Origin: Caldisericia bacterium
GTDB lineage: Bacteria; Caldisericota; Caldisericia; UBA6126
Length of the DNA: 52,179 bases
Reading direction: 5' to 3'
Assembly (NCBI GenBank): GCA_023146045.1
Contig: JAGLCW010000022.1
Coordinates: 1 to 52,179, forward strand
Shown here: piece after piece, positions 44,620-52,179 of the stretch
Layout of the letters: each line of letters starts with the position of its first letter
Position numbering within the stretch: the stretch's first letter is position 1
The notes under the pieces: generated by a model
Told to the model about the DNA's origin: nothing
The model's database searches: none
What the model saw: only the letters and a program-made list of their open reading frames with translations
Program-made: the position numbers and the translations under genes

Positions 44620-44853
44620 ATGAGTTCAAAACTATCAAATCGACTAAAAAGTATTCTTGATGAAGATAGAAAAGTGTTATCTAAAAACAGCGAAAGAGAC
44701 TTGAAAAAAAAACTAGCAGATATAATGAGTTCATATTTTTCTATCGATAAAAGAAAAGTTAGAATTAACATAGTAAAAACTAATTACCAATCCGAGTACA
44801 AGCTTACAGCAGATATGCCAATAAAAAAAAGTGCCTTAGATAAAGAAAAATGA
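44620..44853 (+). CDS. minE: Division topological specificity factor MinE
   Basis: 77-residue protein stimulating MinD ATPase and driving pole-to-pole oscillation. The N-terminal MinD-contact helix (about 3-25) and the C-terminal RKVRINIVKTN...LTADMPI beta region are typical. GGAGAG precedes the ATG. Its stop overlaps the SbcD-like start (ATGA). Presence of MinE rather than DivIVA is notable for a low-GC lineage. Confidence 0.9.
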   Translation: MSSKLSNRLKSILDEDRKVLSKNSERDLKKKLADIMSSYFSIDKRKVRINIVKTNYQSEYKLTADMPIKKSALDKEK

Positions 44854-45986
44854 GAATTATTCATACTGGAGATTTTTTCATTGGCATACAAAATTTTGGC
44901 AAAAGCGTTCCTACATTTGCTGGTTTCTCTCAAATTGATGACTATATAAAATACTTAAATTTTACTATTGATTATGCGATTTCAAATACAGTGGATTTAA
45001 TATTAGTTTCAGGAAATGTATTTTTTTCTTCTCAACCCAGTATATTTCTTCAGAATTTAATAATTGAAAAAGTCCAAGAAGCTGTATACAAAAAAATTAA
45101 ATTTATCTTCGTACAAGGCCAGTACGATCAGCCATATCGCCATTCTTCATTTATTAAAACATTAAGCGAATTGTTTCCAGACAACGTAACTGCAGTCGTT
45201 GATGTTGGTGTACAAAAAATTAGTATTAGAGACTCGTTCTTACAAATTGCTTGCATTCCAACTCCATCAATTTTAAAACATAGTCTTGAAGAATCAATCA
45301 TTCATTTATCGAACCAAATAGATCCTTCTGGATATTCAATATTTTGCTCACAGCTTTTATTGGAATCTTTTAAACCATTTTTTCTACTTTCGCATTTACA
45401 GAAATTCAAACCAGAGATTTTGAAAAATCTTGTTTTCAATTATTACGCACTTGGTGGATATCATATACCTTTAGTTCAAAAACATGTATCCAACCCTCAT
45501 ACATATATCGGATACCCTGGGTCACTTGGTGAAATTCAATACGGCGATTCACTTGTAGAAAAGGGTTTTCTTTTTATTGACACAAAAAGTAAATCTAAAA
45601 AACCCGTATTTGTCCGCAATAAATCACAACGGTTAGTTACGCTCATAAGAATAACCGCAGATACTATCGACGACATTTACGAAAAACTTGATGAAGAATT
45701 CCTTTTAAATGACTTTAAAGAGAGTATAACAAGAATTGTTATACACACAGAACTACAAGTAGAGAAACAAGATATTAAACAAAAATATTCAAGCAGTTGC
45801 TTTTATATATATAATATAGAAATAATATCTAAATCGCACAATGATACTTTCAAAGAGACAAACACACTTGAAAAATTTGTTGAAAAATATATTCAGCTAA
45901 AAACAAATGATTTAACAGAGCAGAAAGCGTTAATTAAACAATGTTTAAGCTATTTTGTGGAAGCAGATAAAAATGATACCGATTAG
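44850..45986 (+). CDS. SbcD/Mre11-like protein with lost nuclease motifs
   Basis: 378-residue homologue of the SbcD nuclease, partner of SbcC. Overall layout and order are kept, but the phosphoesterase motifs are degraded: DxH is DFF (8-10), GDxFD is GNVFF (55-59), GNHD is GQYD (90-93), the mid-protein His motif reads FCSQLLL, and GHIH is GGYH (202-205). Only Asp8 and one late His look retained. A di-manganese nuclease centre is therefore unlikely. The C-terminal part is also divergent. It overlaps minE by four bases and sbcC by 14. It may serve as a structural SbcC partner. The reading frame is intact, so it is not an obvious pseudogene. Confidence 0.82.
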   Translation: MRIIHTGDFFIGIQNFGKSVPTFAGFSQIDDYIKYLNFTIDYAISNTVDLILVSGNVFFSSQPSIFLQNLIIEKVQEAVYKKIKFIFVQGQYDQPYRHSSFIKTLSELFPDNVTAVVDVGVQKISIRDSFLQIACIPTPSILKHSLEESIIHLSNQIDPSGYSIFCSQLLLESFKPFFLLSHLQKFKPEILKNLVFNYYALGGYHIPLVQKHVSNPHTYIGYPGSLGEIQYGDSLVEKGFLFIDTKSKSKKPVFVRNKSQRLVTLIRITADTIDDIYEKLDEEFLLNDFKESITRIVIHTELQVEKQDIKQKYSSSCFYIYNIEIISKSHNDTFKETNTLEKFVEKYIQLKTNDLTEQKALIKQCLSYFVEADKNDTD

Positions 45987-48945
45987 CATTTCAGTAACTA
46001 ACTTTCTTTCATACAAAGACACTCATACCCTGTCTTTCAAAGACTCTGGAACTTTTATAATTACTGGTAATAACGGTGCAGGTAAAAGTGCACTATTTGA
46101 TGCTATTGTTTTTTCTCTTTTTGGAATAAGTAGAAATACTGAAACAGTTTCAAACGAACACTTGCTACATTTTGGAACAACTGAAGGAAAAATTGATTTT
46201 GTTTTCACATACAAAGATACTTTTTACAACATTACTCGAAAAATTAACAGAACACTGAATCATCACAGTATTATTTTTAGAGAAAAAAATGGCAAATACT
46301 GGAAAGACTTATCTGGAACAGATGATAAGGAAACTCAATTTCAGATTCAGTCCATACTCTCCATATCCCCAGATAGATATTTCTTAACAGAATTAAAAAG
46401 TAGCACAATTCTTAACTATAAAGAATTCATTCTTCAGAATGGATATGAAAGATATTACCATCTCAAAAAACTCTTAGGGCTAGACGTGTTTGATTCAATG
46501 CAAAAAACAATAGATAAAGATATCCATACGTATTCAGTAAAAAAAACAGTTATGGAAAATTTTATTGCTGAAAATAAAAGTAAACTAAAACAAGAAAAAG
46601 TGTTACAGAAAATAATAGAAAATGAAGTAAATCTTTTAGCTTCTGTTAAAAAAGAAATTGGTAAAACTGAAGAAGAAATAGATTCAAACAATTCACTTTT
46701 TCAAAAAATTGAATCTGGACTACAAAAGAAAAAAATTCTCATGGAAAAAATAAGCCAGCTTCGATATTTTCAGAATGAACGGCGAGAGGAAAAAAAGGAA
46801 TTCAAAGACAGAACTAATGAACTCCAAAAATCTATTAAACTGCAGCATGAGATTGAAAATGGATATAAACAGCTTGTTGATTTGGTAGATAGAAACAATA
46901 AATACAATGAAAATTTAGAACAAAGACAGAGAATCGAAAAACAAATTGAAGAAATACAGAAAATAATAGAAAATGAAGAAATTCTACTTAAAGAAAAACG
47001 TAATGGCCTAGAACAAAAAGAAATTGAATTTTCCAATAAAAAGAGTAAATTACCTGATCTAAATTTGAAAATTCAAGATGTTAAATCCAAGCTTAAAGAA
47101 ATGCAAAGAGTCAAATATCAAGTTAAAAAATTAGAAGTAGAAAGAGAAAGCATTCAATCTCAAATAGCCAGAAAAAGTGAATCATTTGGGATGCTTAAAA
47201 AAGAGATTTTAAATATAAGAGAAAAAAAGGGTGAAACGTACGAACAAGTTGTTGAAAATGATCGTATGATTAAAAAAGATGAATCTGTAAAGAAAAATAT
47301 TCAGACTATAGAAGAGAATAAAGAAAAAGTAACATTTTTACAAGATAAAATTGATAACGAGATTAAGAAAAAAGAAATTCTCTTAATTCAAAATCAACAA
47401 TTCGAAAATATGGTTCATATCCTTGTTGAAAAAATTAAAATTCTTGATCTTCCACGAAGCCAAGAAAACAGGTGCCCTGTTTGTGGTACTCCAATAAAAA
47501 AAGAAAAAGAATCTGAAATTCTTTTAAACTATAAACGTGACATGAATATGAAACAAGCCACGCTTCAAAAAAACATGACCACTCTTCAAAGAATTATTCT
47601 CGTAATAAATTCTTTGAAGAGTGATATTAAAATATTATCATCTGAATTTCACCTTGAAGACAAGTTAAATAAGAAATATATTCAAATTCAAGAATGTAAA
47701 TCAAATATGAGAAAATTAAACGAAAGCTATTATCAGGTAAAACTTCAAGAATCCAAAACAAAAGAAGACATTGAAAAAACAAACCATTCAATAAATGATC
47801 TGAAAAGTAGATATAAAACAGCAGATGATCAATACATAGAGATGCTTTACGTTCTTTCAAATGAAATGGAACTACAAAAATTGCTAAGCAATTACCATGT
47901 CCAAATTTCTGAAGCACTCGAAGTTGACCAGCAATTACCGGGAATTTCTCGTGAATTATTAGATATCAAACGTAGAATTGAGACAAAAGATTACCTAAAG
48001 GATCATTGGGAGAAATTAAATAGCTTAAAGAAAAAACTCTTCACCATACCATACAGTGCCCCAGAACACGATTTAATAAAAAATAAAATCAATCAGTTTC
48101 GATATTTTGAAACCGAAAAAAGAGTTATGGATGAAAAACTTAATGAAAAGAACAGAATGGTTTCTTCACTTAATAATATTGAAGAAAAGCTTATTGAAAT
48201 TGACGCAAATATACTAGGTTATTCAGAAAATGTAAAAGCTATTCCTTACCAAAATCACGATCTTAAAAATATCAAAGATAGCTTGGATGAACTTCAGATT
48301 AAAATTGAGAGTCTTCGTCAAAAAAATGACTTGCTAGGGACTTCTATAGATGAATATAAACGTGACATGATAAATATTCATGAACTAAACAAAAAATACG
48401 AAAAAACTCTAATTCAATTTCAAGAATTTTCAAAAAAAGAAAAAATGGTTACAATTTGTAAAGATTTATTAAACGAATCCAATATAACAGTCTACATCAT
48501 TGAAAATACTTTGCCATACTTAGAAATTTCAGTAAACAAAATACTAAGTAATCTTTCTAATAGTAATTTGTATGTTTCTTTGTACTACTACGAGAATGAG
48601 ATTACGTCTCAGCCTTCAGTTGGTATATACATCAATCAAAACACAAACAAAGTACAGTATCAATATTTAAGTTCTGGTGAAAAATTTAAAATTGATATGG
48701 CACTTAGGCTTGGTTTATCTAGTATAGTTTCTTCTGATAAGTATAAGGACGATAATTTTTTATTCATCGACGAAGATTTTGGGTCTTTAGACAGTAGTAG
48801 TAAAAATCAAATAATTTGTAATCTTTTGTCACTCCAAAATCACTTCAAGAAACTTCTACTTATTACTCATTCTGATGAATTTCAAAATTGTTTTGAGAAA
48901 CACATAACAATAGAAAAAAATCAAAATGTTTCATCTTTTTTTTAG
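45973..48945 (+). CDS. sbcC: SbcC/Rad50-type ATPase
   Basis: 990-residue SMC-like ATPase of DNA double-strand-break and hairpin processing. Walker A GNNGAGKS (32-39), long coiled coils, the zinc hook CPVC near residue 501, the ABC signature LSSGEKFKID near 899 and Walker B FLFIDEDFGSLD near 930 are all intact. So the ATPase half is conserved although the SbcD-like partner is not. The ATG at 45973 is chosen over an in-frame start at 45955 because the family N-terminus MIPISISVTNFLSY begins there. A 15-bp perfect inverted repeat lies inside the gene just after the hook. Confidence 0.93.
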   Translation: MIPISISVTNFLSYKDTHTLSFKDSGTFIITGNNGAGKSALFDAIVFSLFGISRNTETVSNEHLLHFGTTEGKIDFVFTYKDTFYNITRKINRTLNHHSIIFREKNGKYWKDLSGTDDKETQFQIQSILSISPDRYFLTELKSSTILNYKEFILQNGYERYYHLKKLLGLDVFDSMQKTIDKDIHTYSVKKTVMENFIAENKSKLKQEKVLQKIIENEVNLLASVKKEIGKTEEEIDSNNSLFQKIESGLQKKKILMEKISQLRYFQNERREEKKEFKDRTNELQKSIKLQHEIENGYKQLVDLVDRNNKYNENLEQRQRIEKQIEEIQKIIENEEILLKEKRNGLEQKEIEFSNKKSKLPDLNLKIQDVKSKLKEMQRVKYQVKKLEVERESIQSQIARKSESFGMLKKEILNIREKKGETYEQVVENDRMIKKDESVKKNIQTIEENKEKVTFLQDKIDNEIKKKEILLIQNQQFENMVHILVEKIKILDLPRSQENRCPVCGTPIKKEKESEILLNYKRDMNMKQATLQKNMTTLQRIILVINSLKSDIKILSSEFHLEDKLNKKYIQIQECKSNMRKLNESYYQVKLQESKTKEDIEKTNHSINDLKSRYKTADDQYIEMLYVLSNEMELQKLLSNYHVQISEALEVDQQLPGISRELLDIKRRIETKDYLKDHWEKLNSLKKKLFTIPYSAPEHDLIKNKINQFRYFETEKRVMDEKLNEKNRMVSSLNNIEEKLIEIDANILGYSENVKAIPYQNHDLKNIKDSLDELQIKIESLRQKNDLLGTSIDEYKRDMINIHELNKKYEKTLIQFQEFSKKEKMVTICKDLLNESNITVYIIENTLPYLEISVNKILSNLSNSNLYVSLYYYENEITSQPSVGIYINQNTNKVQYQYLSSGEKFKIDMALRLGLSSIVSSDKYKDDNFLFIDEDFGSLDSSSKNQIICNLLSLQNHFKKLLLITHSDEFQNCFEKHITIEKNQNVSSFF
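47581..47622. repeat. Perfect 15-bp inverted repeat inside sbcC
   Basis: ACTCTTCAAAGAATT (47581-47595) and its exact reverse complement (47608-47622) lie in the coiled-coil-coding part of sbcC. Three further base pairs can form inside (47596-47598 with 47604-47606), leaving a five-base loop and one bulged A. Confidence 0.88.
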
Positions 48946-48952
48946 TTATCTG

Positions 48953-48980
48953 TTGACAAAGTTTTTTTGTTTTCTTTAAT
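48953..48980 (+). promoter_or_regulatory. Sigma70-type promoter of the kor operon
   Basis: A perfect TTGACA (48953-48958) and TTTAAT (48975-48980, five of six matches) are 16 bases apart in the gap after sbcC, about 40 bases before the korD start. It is the best promoter match in the window and separates kor from the upstream gene run. Confidence 0.7.
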
Positions 48981-49019
48981 AATCAACGTATTATATGGTT
49001 TTGAAAGCGGGGATATATC

Positions 49020-49217
49020 TTGAAAAACGTTGAAAAGATTGTCATAAGCGAGAAACGCTGTAAACGTTGTGGTATTTGTGTTAAATTTTGTCCGACTGGT
49101 GTGCTTGCGCAAGATGCCTCTGGCTCTGTTTTTGTTGAAGATATTTCATCATGCATTGCCTGTATGTCTTGTCAAGACCATTGTCCTGACTTAGCAATTG
49201 AGGTTTTTATATCATGA
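49020..49217 (+). CDS. korD: 2-oxoacid:ferredoxin oxidoreductase delta subunit, 2[4Fe-4S] ferredoxin
   Basis: 65-residue ferredoxin-like subunit with two cluster motifs, CKRCGICVKFCP (14-25) and CIACMSCQDHCP (44-55). It relays electrons from the thiamine subunit to ferredoxin. TTG start at 49020 with a GCGGGGA site upstream. It overlaps korA by four bases and begins the korDABC operon. Confidence 0.93.
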   Translation: MKNVEKIVISEKRCKRCGICVKFCPTGVLAQDASGSVFVEDISSCIACMSCQDHCPDLAIEVFIS

Positions 49218-50338
49218 GTATTCAAAAGGAAATTTTACAAGGCGCACAGGCCTGTGTAAAGGGTGCAATGGAAGCTGAACTGGGTTTTTTTGCTGGCTAT
49301 CCTATCACTCCGTCTACAGAAATTGCAGAAATTTTATCAACAGAGTTAACTAAAGAAGGTAAAATCTTCATTCAAATGGAAGATGAAATTGCGAGCATCA
49401 CAGCTGTTATTGGGGCTTCCCTCGCAGGACAAAAAGCAATGACAGCTACTTCTGGACCTGGTTTTTCTTTAATGCAAGAGGGTCTCGGTTACGCTTGTAT
49501 CGTTGAAGCACCTTTGGTTCTTGTCAACGTTCAAAGGGGTGGACCTTCTACTGGTTTACCAACTAAAGTAGCTCAAGGAGACATCATGCAATCTCGATGG
49601 GGTACTCACGGTGATCATCCTATGATTGTTCTTTCTCCAGACTCTGTTCAAGAGCTCTATGAATTAACAATTAGAGCATTTAATTTAGCTGAACAGTATC
49701 GCAATCCTGTAATAATTCTAACAGAAGAAACAATCTCGCACATGAGAGAAAAGGTACTCATTGATACATCAAAAAAACCACATCTGATAAAGAGAGCAAA
49801 GCCAGAACTTAGAACAGGCGAGACTTATTTACCATATGGTAAACTAGTGGATGACGTACCAATTATAGGCAATATAGGAGATGGATACGGCACAAGCATA
49901 ACTGGCTTAGTACATATGGAAAATGGTTTCCAGAGTGCTAATTTTGAAGTTGCAGATAGACTTATTCGCCGATTAAATAGAAAAATTGAGAATAAAATAC
50001 AAGATATTTTTGAAATAGAGGTGATTAATCCAGATGCTGAAACAATGTTCATTTCGTATGGTGTTGCCAGCAGAACAATAAAATCTCTCATTTACTCTGG
50101 TCACGATGAAATAGGTTTGATTAGAGTTAAAACCCTCTTCCCAATAGATCCAGAACAGATTCGTAAATACGCTTTAAAAGCAAAAAAGGTTATTGTGTCC
50201 GAATTGAATCTTGGTCAATATTATTATGAAATGCAAAGAATTCTTCCAGAGAAGAAAGTCCACTTGATTGAAAAAATCGGTGGAGAACTAATAGCTCCAA
50301 AAGAAATGCTCAGAAGAATCGAGGAATTAAATGATTAA
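49214..50338 (+). CDS. korA: 2-oxoglutarate:ferredoxin oxidoreductase alpha subunit
   Basis: 374-residue alpha subunit with FAGYPITPSTEIAE near residue 27, MEDEIASI, TSGPGFSLM and NVQRGGPSTGLPTK, which match KorA of 2-oxoglutarate synthase more than VorB or PorA. In anaerobes it either makes succinyl-CoA or works in reverse. It overlaps korB by eight bases. Another 2-oxoacid substrate cannot be excluded. Confidence 0.92.
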   Translation: MSIQKEILQGAQACVKGAMEAELGFFAGYPITPSTEIAEILSTELTKEGKIFIQMEDEIASITAVIGASLAGQKAMTATSGPGFSLMQEGLGYACIVEAPLVLVNVQRGGPSTGLPTKVAQGDIMQSRWGTHGDHPMIVLSPDSVQELYELTIRAFNLAEQYRNPVIILTEETISHMREKVLIDTSKKPHLIKRAKPELRTGETYLPYGKLVDDVPIIGNIGDGYGTSITGLVHMENGFQSANFEVADRLIRRLNRKIENKIQDIFEIEVINPDAETMFISYGVASRTIKSLIYSGHDEIGLIRVKTLFPIDPEQIRKYALKAKKVIVSELNLGQYYYEMQRILPEKKVHLIEKIGGELIAPKEMLRRIEELND

Positions 50339-51146
50339 AGGTGAGAAATTTTTTCATCCAGATCGTTTACCAACAATATGGTGTCCAGGTTGTGGTAACG
50401 GCATAATACTACATGCCGCAATGGAAACTCTAGAGGAGTTAAATGTCGCTCAGAGTGATACTATTTGTATCTCTGGCATAGGTTGTTCGTCCAGATCAGC
50501 CACGTACACTAAATTTGACGAAGTACATACTCTACACGGCAGAGCAATTCCTTTTGCAACTGCTATAAAGCTTTGCAGACCAGACAAAAAAGTAATAATA
50601 TTTACTGGTGACGGTGATTCTTCAGCTATAGGCGGAAACCACTTAATTCACGCCGCAAGAAGAAATATTGATATCACAGTTATTGTTTTTAACAACAATA
50701 TCTACGGAATGACTGGTGGTCAAGTTTCTCCTCTTACTCCATCACTAAAAAAAGGAACAACAGCAAGGTTCGGAAACTTTGAAACTCCATTTGATATGGT
50801 TAAATTGGTTGAGGGTGCCGGAGCAACTTATGTTGCTAGGACAGGCACGTTCTATTACAAAAAAATGAAACAATACATGAAGAAGGCTTTTACAAGAAAA
50901 GGTTTTTCATTAATTGAAGTTCTTTCTCAATGTCCAATTTACTTTGGTCGACTTAATAAAAATCCAGATCCATATGATATGATGCTAGCTCAAAAAGATA
51001 TTTTAATTTCAAAACAAAAAGCTGAACAACTTTCGAAGGAAGAGATTGGTAACAGATTAATTATGGGAGAACTTGTTGAAAATAATGATCAACTATCATA
51101 TCTTGAAAGAAGAGAGCAGCTTCTTAAAGAGGTGAGAGGATCATGA
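50331..51146 (+). CDS. korB: 2-oxoglutarate:ferredoxin oxidoreductase beta subunit
   Basis: 271-residue thiamine pyrophosphate subunit. TIWCPGCGNGI near residue 17 and GIGCSS give cluster Cys, with another in SQCPIYFGR. The TPP motif is GDGDSSAIGGNHLIHAARRN and NNNIYGMTGGQ follows. Together with alpha it forms the catalytic core. It overlaps korC by four bases. Confidence 0.93.
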   Translation: MIKGEKFFHPDRLPTIWCPGCGNGIILHAAMETLEELNVAQSDTICISGIGCSSRSATYTKFDEVHTLHGRAIPFATAIKLCRPDKKVIIFTGDGDSSAIGGNHLIHAARRNIDITVIVFNNNIYGMTGGQVSPLTPSLKKGTTARFGNFETPFDMVKLVEGAGATYVARTGTFYYKKMKQYMKKAFTRKGFSLIEVLSQCPIYFGRLNKNPDPYDMMLAQKDILISKQKAEQLSKEEIGNRLIMGELVENNDQLSYLERREQLLKEVRGS

Positions 51147-51676
51147 GAACTGAAATAAGGTATTCTGGCTCAGGCGGACAAGGTCTAATTACAGCAACGC
51201 GTATTATAGCAAGAGCTGCGCTCAGAGAGAATAAGATTTCTCTTCAATCACAGGTTTACGGTGCAGAAGCTCGAGGTGGTGCTACAAAAAGTGAAGTAAT
51301 TATTAGCGATAGAGAAATATATTTCCCAGAAATTGAAATTCCTGATGTTGTTTTACTCATGACTCAAGAAGCATATAGAAAATATGGCACTTGTGTTAAA
51401 GAAGAAGGTATTCGAATACTTGATACTTTCTATATACCAAACTACGATCGCATTTCAAAGGCAAGAACGTATACAGAACCATTCACCTCTATATGTGAAG
51501 AAGAATTTCACACAAAACTTGTTTCCAACATGCTAGTAACAGGCTATTTGATTGGGATTGTCAAAATGATTAGTTTAAAATCATTCACACAAGCGATAGG
51601 TGACTTTTTCTCTGACGAAAAATTAACAATGAATATTCAAGCAGCAACATTTGGTTATAATTTAGCTGTTAAGTAA
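51143..51676 (+). CDS. korC: 2-oxoglutarate:ferredoxin oxidoreductase gamma subunit
   Basis: 177-residue gamma subunit with GSGGQGLI near residue 9 and SQVYGAEARGGATKSEV, the family motifs. It is the last gene of korDABC. ATG overlaps the korB stop; GAGAGG lies upstream. It is the same length as the vor gamma subunit but clearly diverged from it, so the two sets are not a recent duplication. Confidence 0.93.
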   Translation: MRTEIRYSGSGGQGLITATRIIARAALRENKISLQSQVYGAEARGGATKSEVIISDREIYFPEIEIPDVVLLMTQEAYRKYGTCVKEEGIRILDTFYIPNYDRISKARTYTEPFTSICEEEFHTKLVSNMLVTGYLIGIVKMISLKSFTQAIGDFFSDEKLTMNIQAATFGYNLAVK

Positions 51677-51716
51677 TAAAATATGTGTACATTTCTATAA
51701 AATATATTTATCATTT

Positions 51717-51761
51717 TAAAAGTAAAAAGAATATGTGCTCCTTCAATTCTTTTTACTTTTA
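51717..51761 (+). terminator. Perfect 16-bp hairpin after korC, likely terminator
   Basis: TAAAAGTAAAAAGAAT (51717-51732) and its exact reverse complement (51746-51761) flank a 13-base loop, 41 bases after the korC stop. The T-rich right arm followed by CATTTTT could end transcription of the kor operon, and from the other side as well. The long AT-rich stem is not a textbook terminator. Confidence 0.55.
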
Positions 51762-51782
51762 CATTTTTAAATAAATCAAAGC

Positions 51783-51914
51783 TTAAAATGAATTCATGTT
51801 TTTATTTCCATGTCTGTAAAGGCTACATAACGGACATGAAACAAGCACATTTCTAAATTCACATCTCTCAAATTCCCTTGAGCATACATTATTGACCATT
51901 AAATATTTTCCCAT
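51783..51914 (-). CDS. Possible 43-residue Cys-rich peptide
   Basis: Open frame beginning ATG at 51914 with four Cys, two of them in SCPLC, and two more in VCSREFERC, a zinc-knuckle-like spacing. No good ribosome site is seen and the frame is short, so it may be chance or the remnant of a larger zinc-binding gene. It is listed because the Cys pattern is unusual for random AT-rich sequence. Confidence 0.25.
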   Translation of the reverse strand: MGKYLMVNNVCSREFERCEFRNVLVSCPLCSLYRHGNKNMNSF

Positions 51915-52179
51915 ATTCACAAACAACAAAAATGATACACCAAATCAATTTTATTAGTATCATGCCATAGTTGTGTTTCGAATTGATAGAAATGTTGAAA
52001 ATCGTTTAAAGTACTCATTTTTTCACCAGAATGATGAATAACGTAACTCTGTATGCTAGACGTCAATATCACGCCTTAAATACCCTTTTTATTTAACGGT
52101 TATTTTTTAATCATAAGTATTATGAATGTACTTTGGTTAATCTTACAAATAAAATTTTTAACCATTCAATTTTTTTATA

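Larger units (their letters stand above)
51677..52179. other. Mostly non-coding tail of the window
   Basis: About 500 AT-rich bases without a convincing gene. It contains a strong 16-bp hairpin (51717-51761), a possible 43-codon minus-strand reading frame (51783-51914) and a smaller imperfect hairpin around the CATGTCTGT/ACGGACATG arms (51813-51838). I see no tRNA, repeat array or clear promoter. Confidence 0.6.

Noticed and set aside
51960-52010. T-loop-like TTTCGAAT in the terminal gap
   Set aside because: No acceptor, D or anticodon stems can be built around it, so it is not a tRNA.

Overview
The window is AT-rich and gene-dense. It comes from a strictly anaerobic, fermentative bacterium. 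The evidence is an [FeFe]-hydrogenase maturation set (hydG-hydE-hydF), two 2-oxoacid:ferredoxin oxidoreductases, a full Rnf complex with its flavin transferase, and no oxygen-respiration genes. SLH repeats, copper-amine-oxidase-like stalk domains, YtxH and DUF948-type proteins, rnf order C-D-G-E-A-B and frequent TTG/GTG starts resemble Firmicutes, Thermotogota or Caldisericota-like lineages. The sequence alone does not fix the phylum. No rRNA, tRNA, CRISPR array, insertion sequence or phage gene was seen.

Layout. 1-3005 (+): the 3' part of hydG, then hydE and hydF with overlapping ends. 3181-4404 (+): a secreted protein of unknown function. 4401-8918 (-): a tightly packed operon of vorB, vorA, a gamma subunit, a peptidase T-like enzyme and class II fructose-bisphosphate aldolase. 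8990-11695 (-): a large secreted subtilase. 11779-12702 (+): an intact metallophosphoesterase. 12699-22357 (-): an eight-gene run. Its upstream six genes encode envelope proteins: a 1220-residue SLH protein with two degenerate 5'-nucleotidase modules, an ethylbenzene-dehydrogenase-type haem-domain lipoprotein, an NHL propeller with a stalk domain, a membrane rhodanese lacking its cysteine, a Cys-tailed polytopic membrane protein and a stalk-thioredoxin fusion. Cupin phosphoglucose isomerase and YqeY follow.

22606-48945 is one long plus-strand run: two small envelope proteins, two lipoproteins, trxB, valS, folC, a zinc-ribbon membrane protein, rnfCDGEAB, a membrane-spanning protein of unknown function, apbE, a Gx-type transporter, mreBCD-mrdA, minCDE and sbcD-sbcC. 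A recognisable promoter then precedes korDABC (49020-51676). The last 500 bases are almost gene-free.

How the parts fit. The oxidoreductases reduce ferredoxin from 2-oxoacids. Rnf couples ferredoxin oxidation to an ion gradient, and the hyd maturases point to ferredoxin-linked hydrogen metabolism. ApbE sits next to the Rnf subunits it would flavinylate. The mre-mrd-min block is a shape and division cluster.

The most interesting signals are: (1) the six-gene envelope cluster, which looks like an undescribed extracytoplasmic redox module; (2) loss of metal ligands in the SbcD-like protein and in both 5'-nucleotidase modules of the SLH protein; (3) HydG with the middle Cys of its auxiliary-cluster motif replaced by Gly; (4) several perfect 15-17 bp inverted repeats, three of them inside coding sequence.
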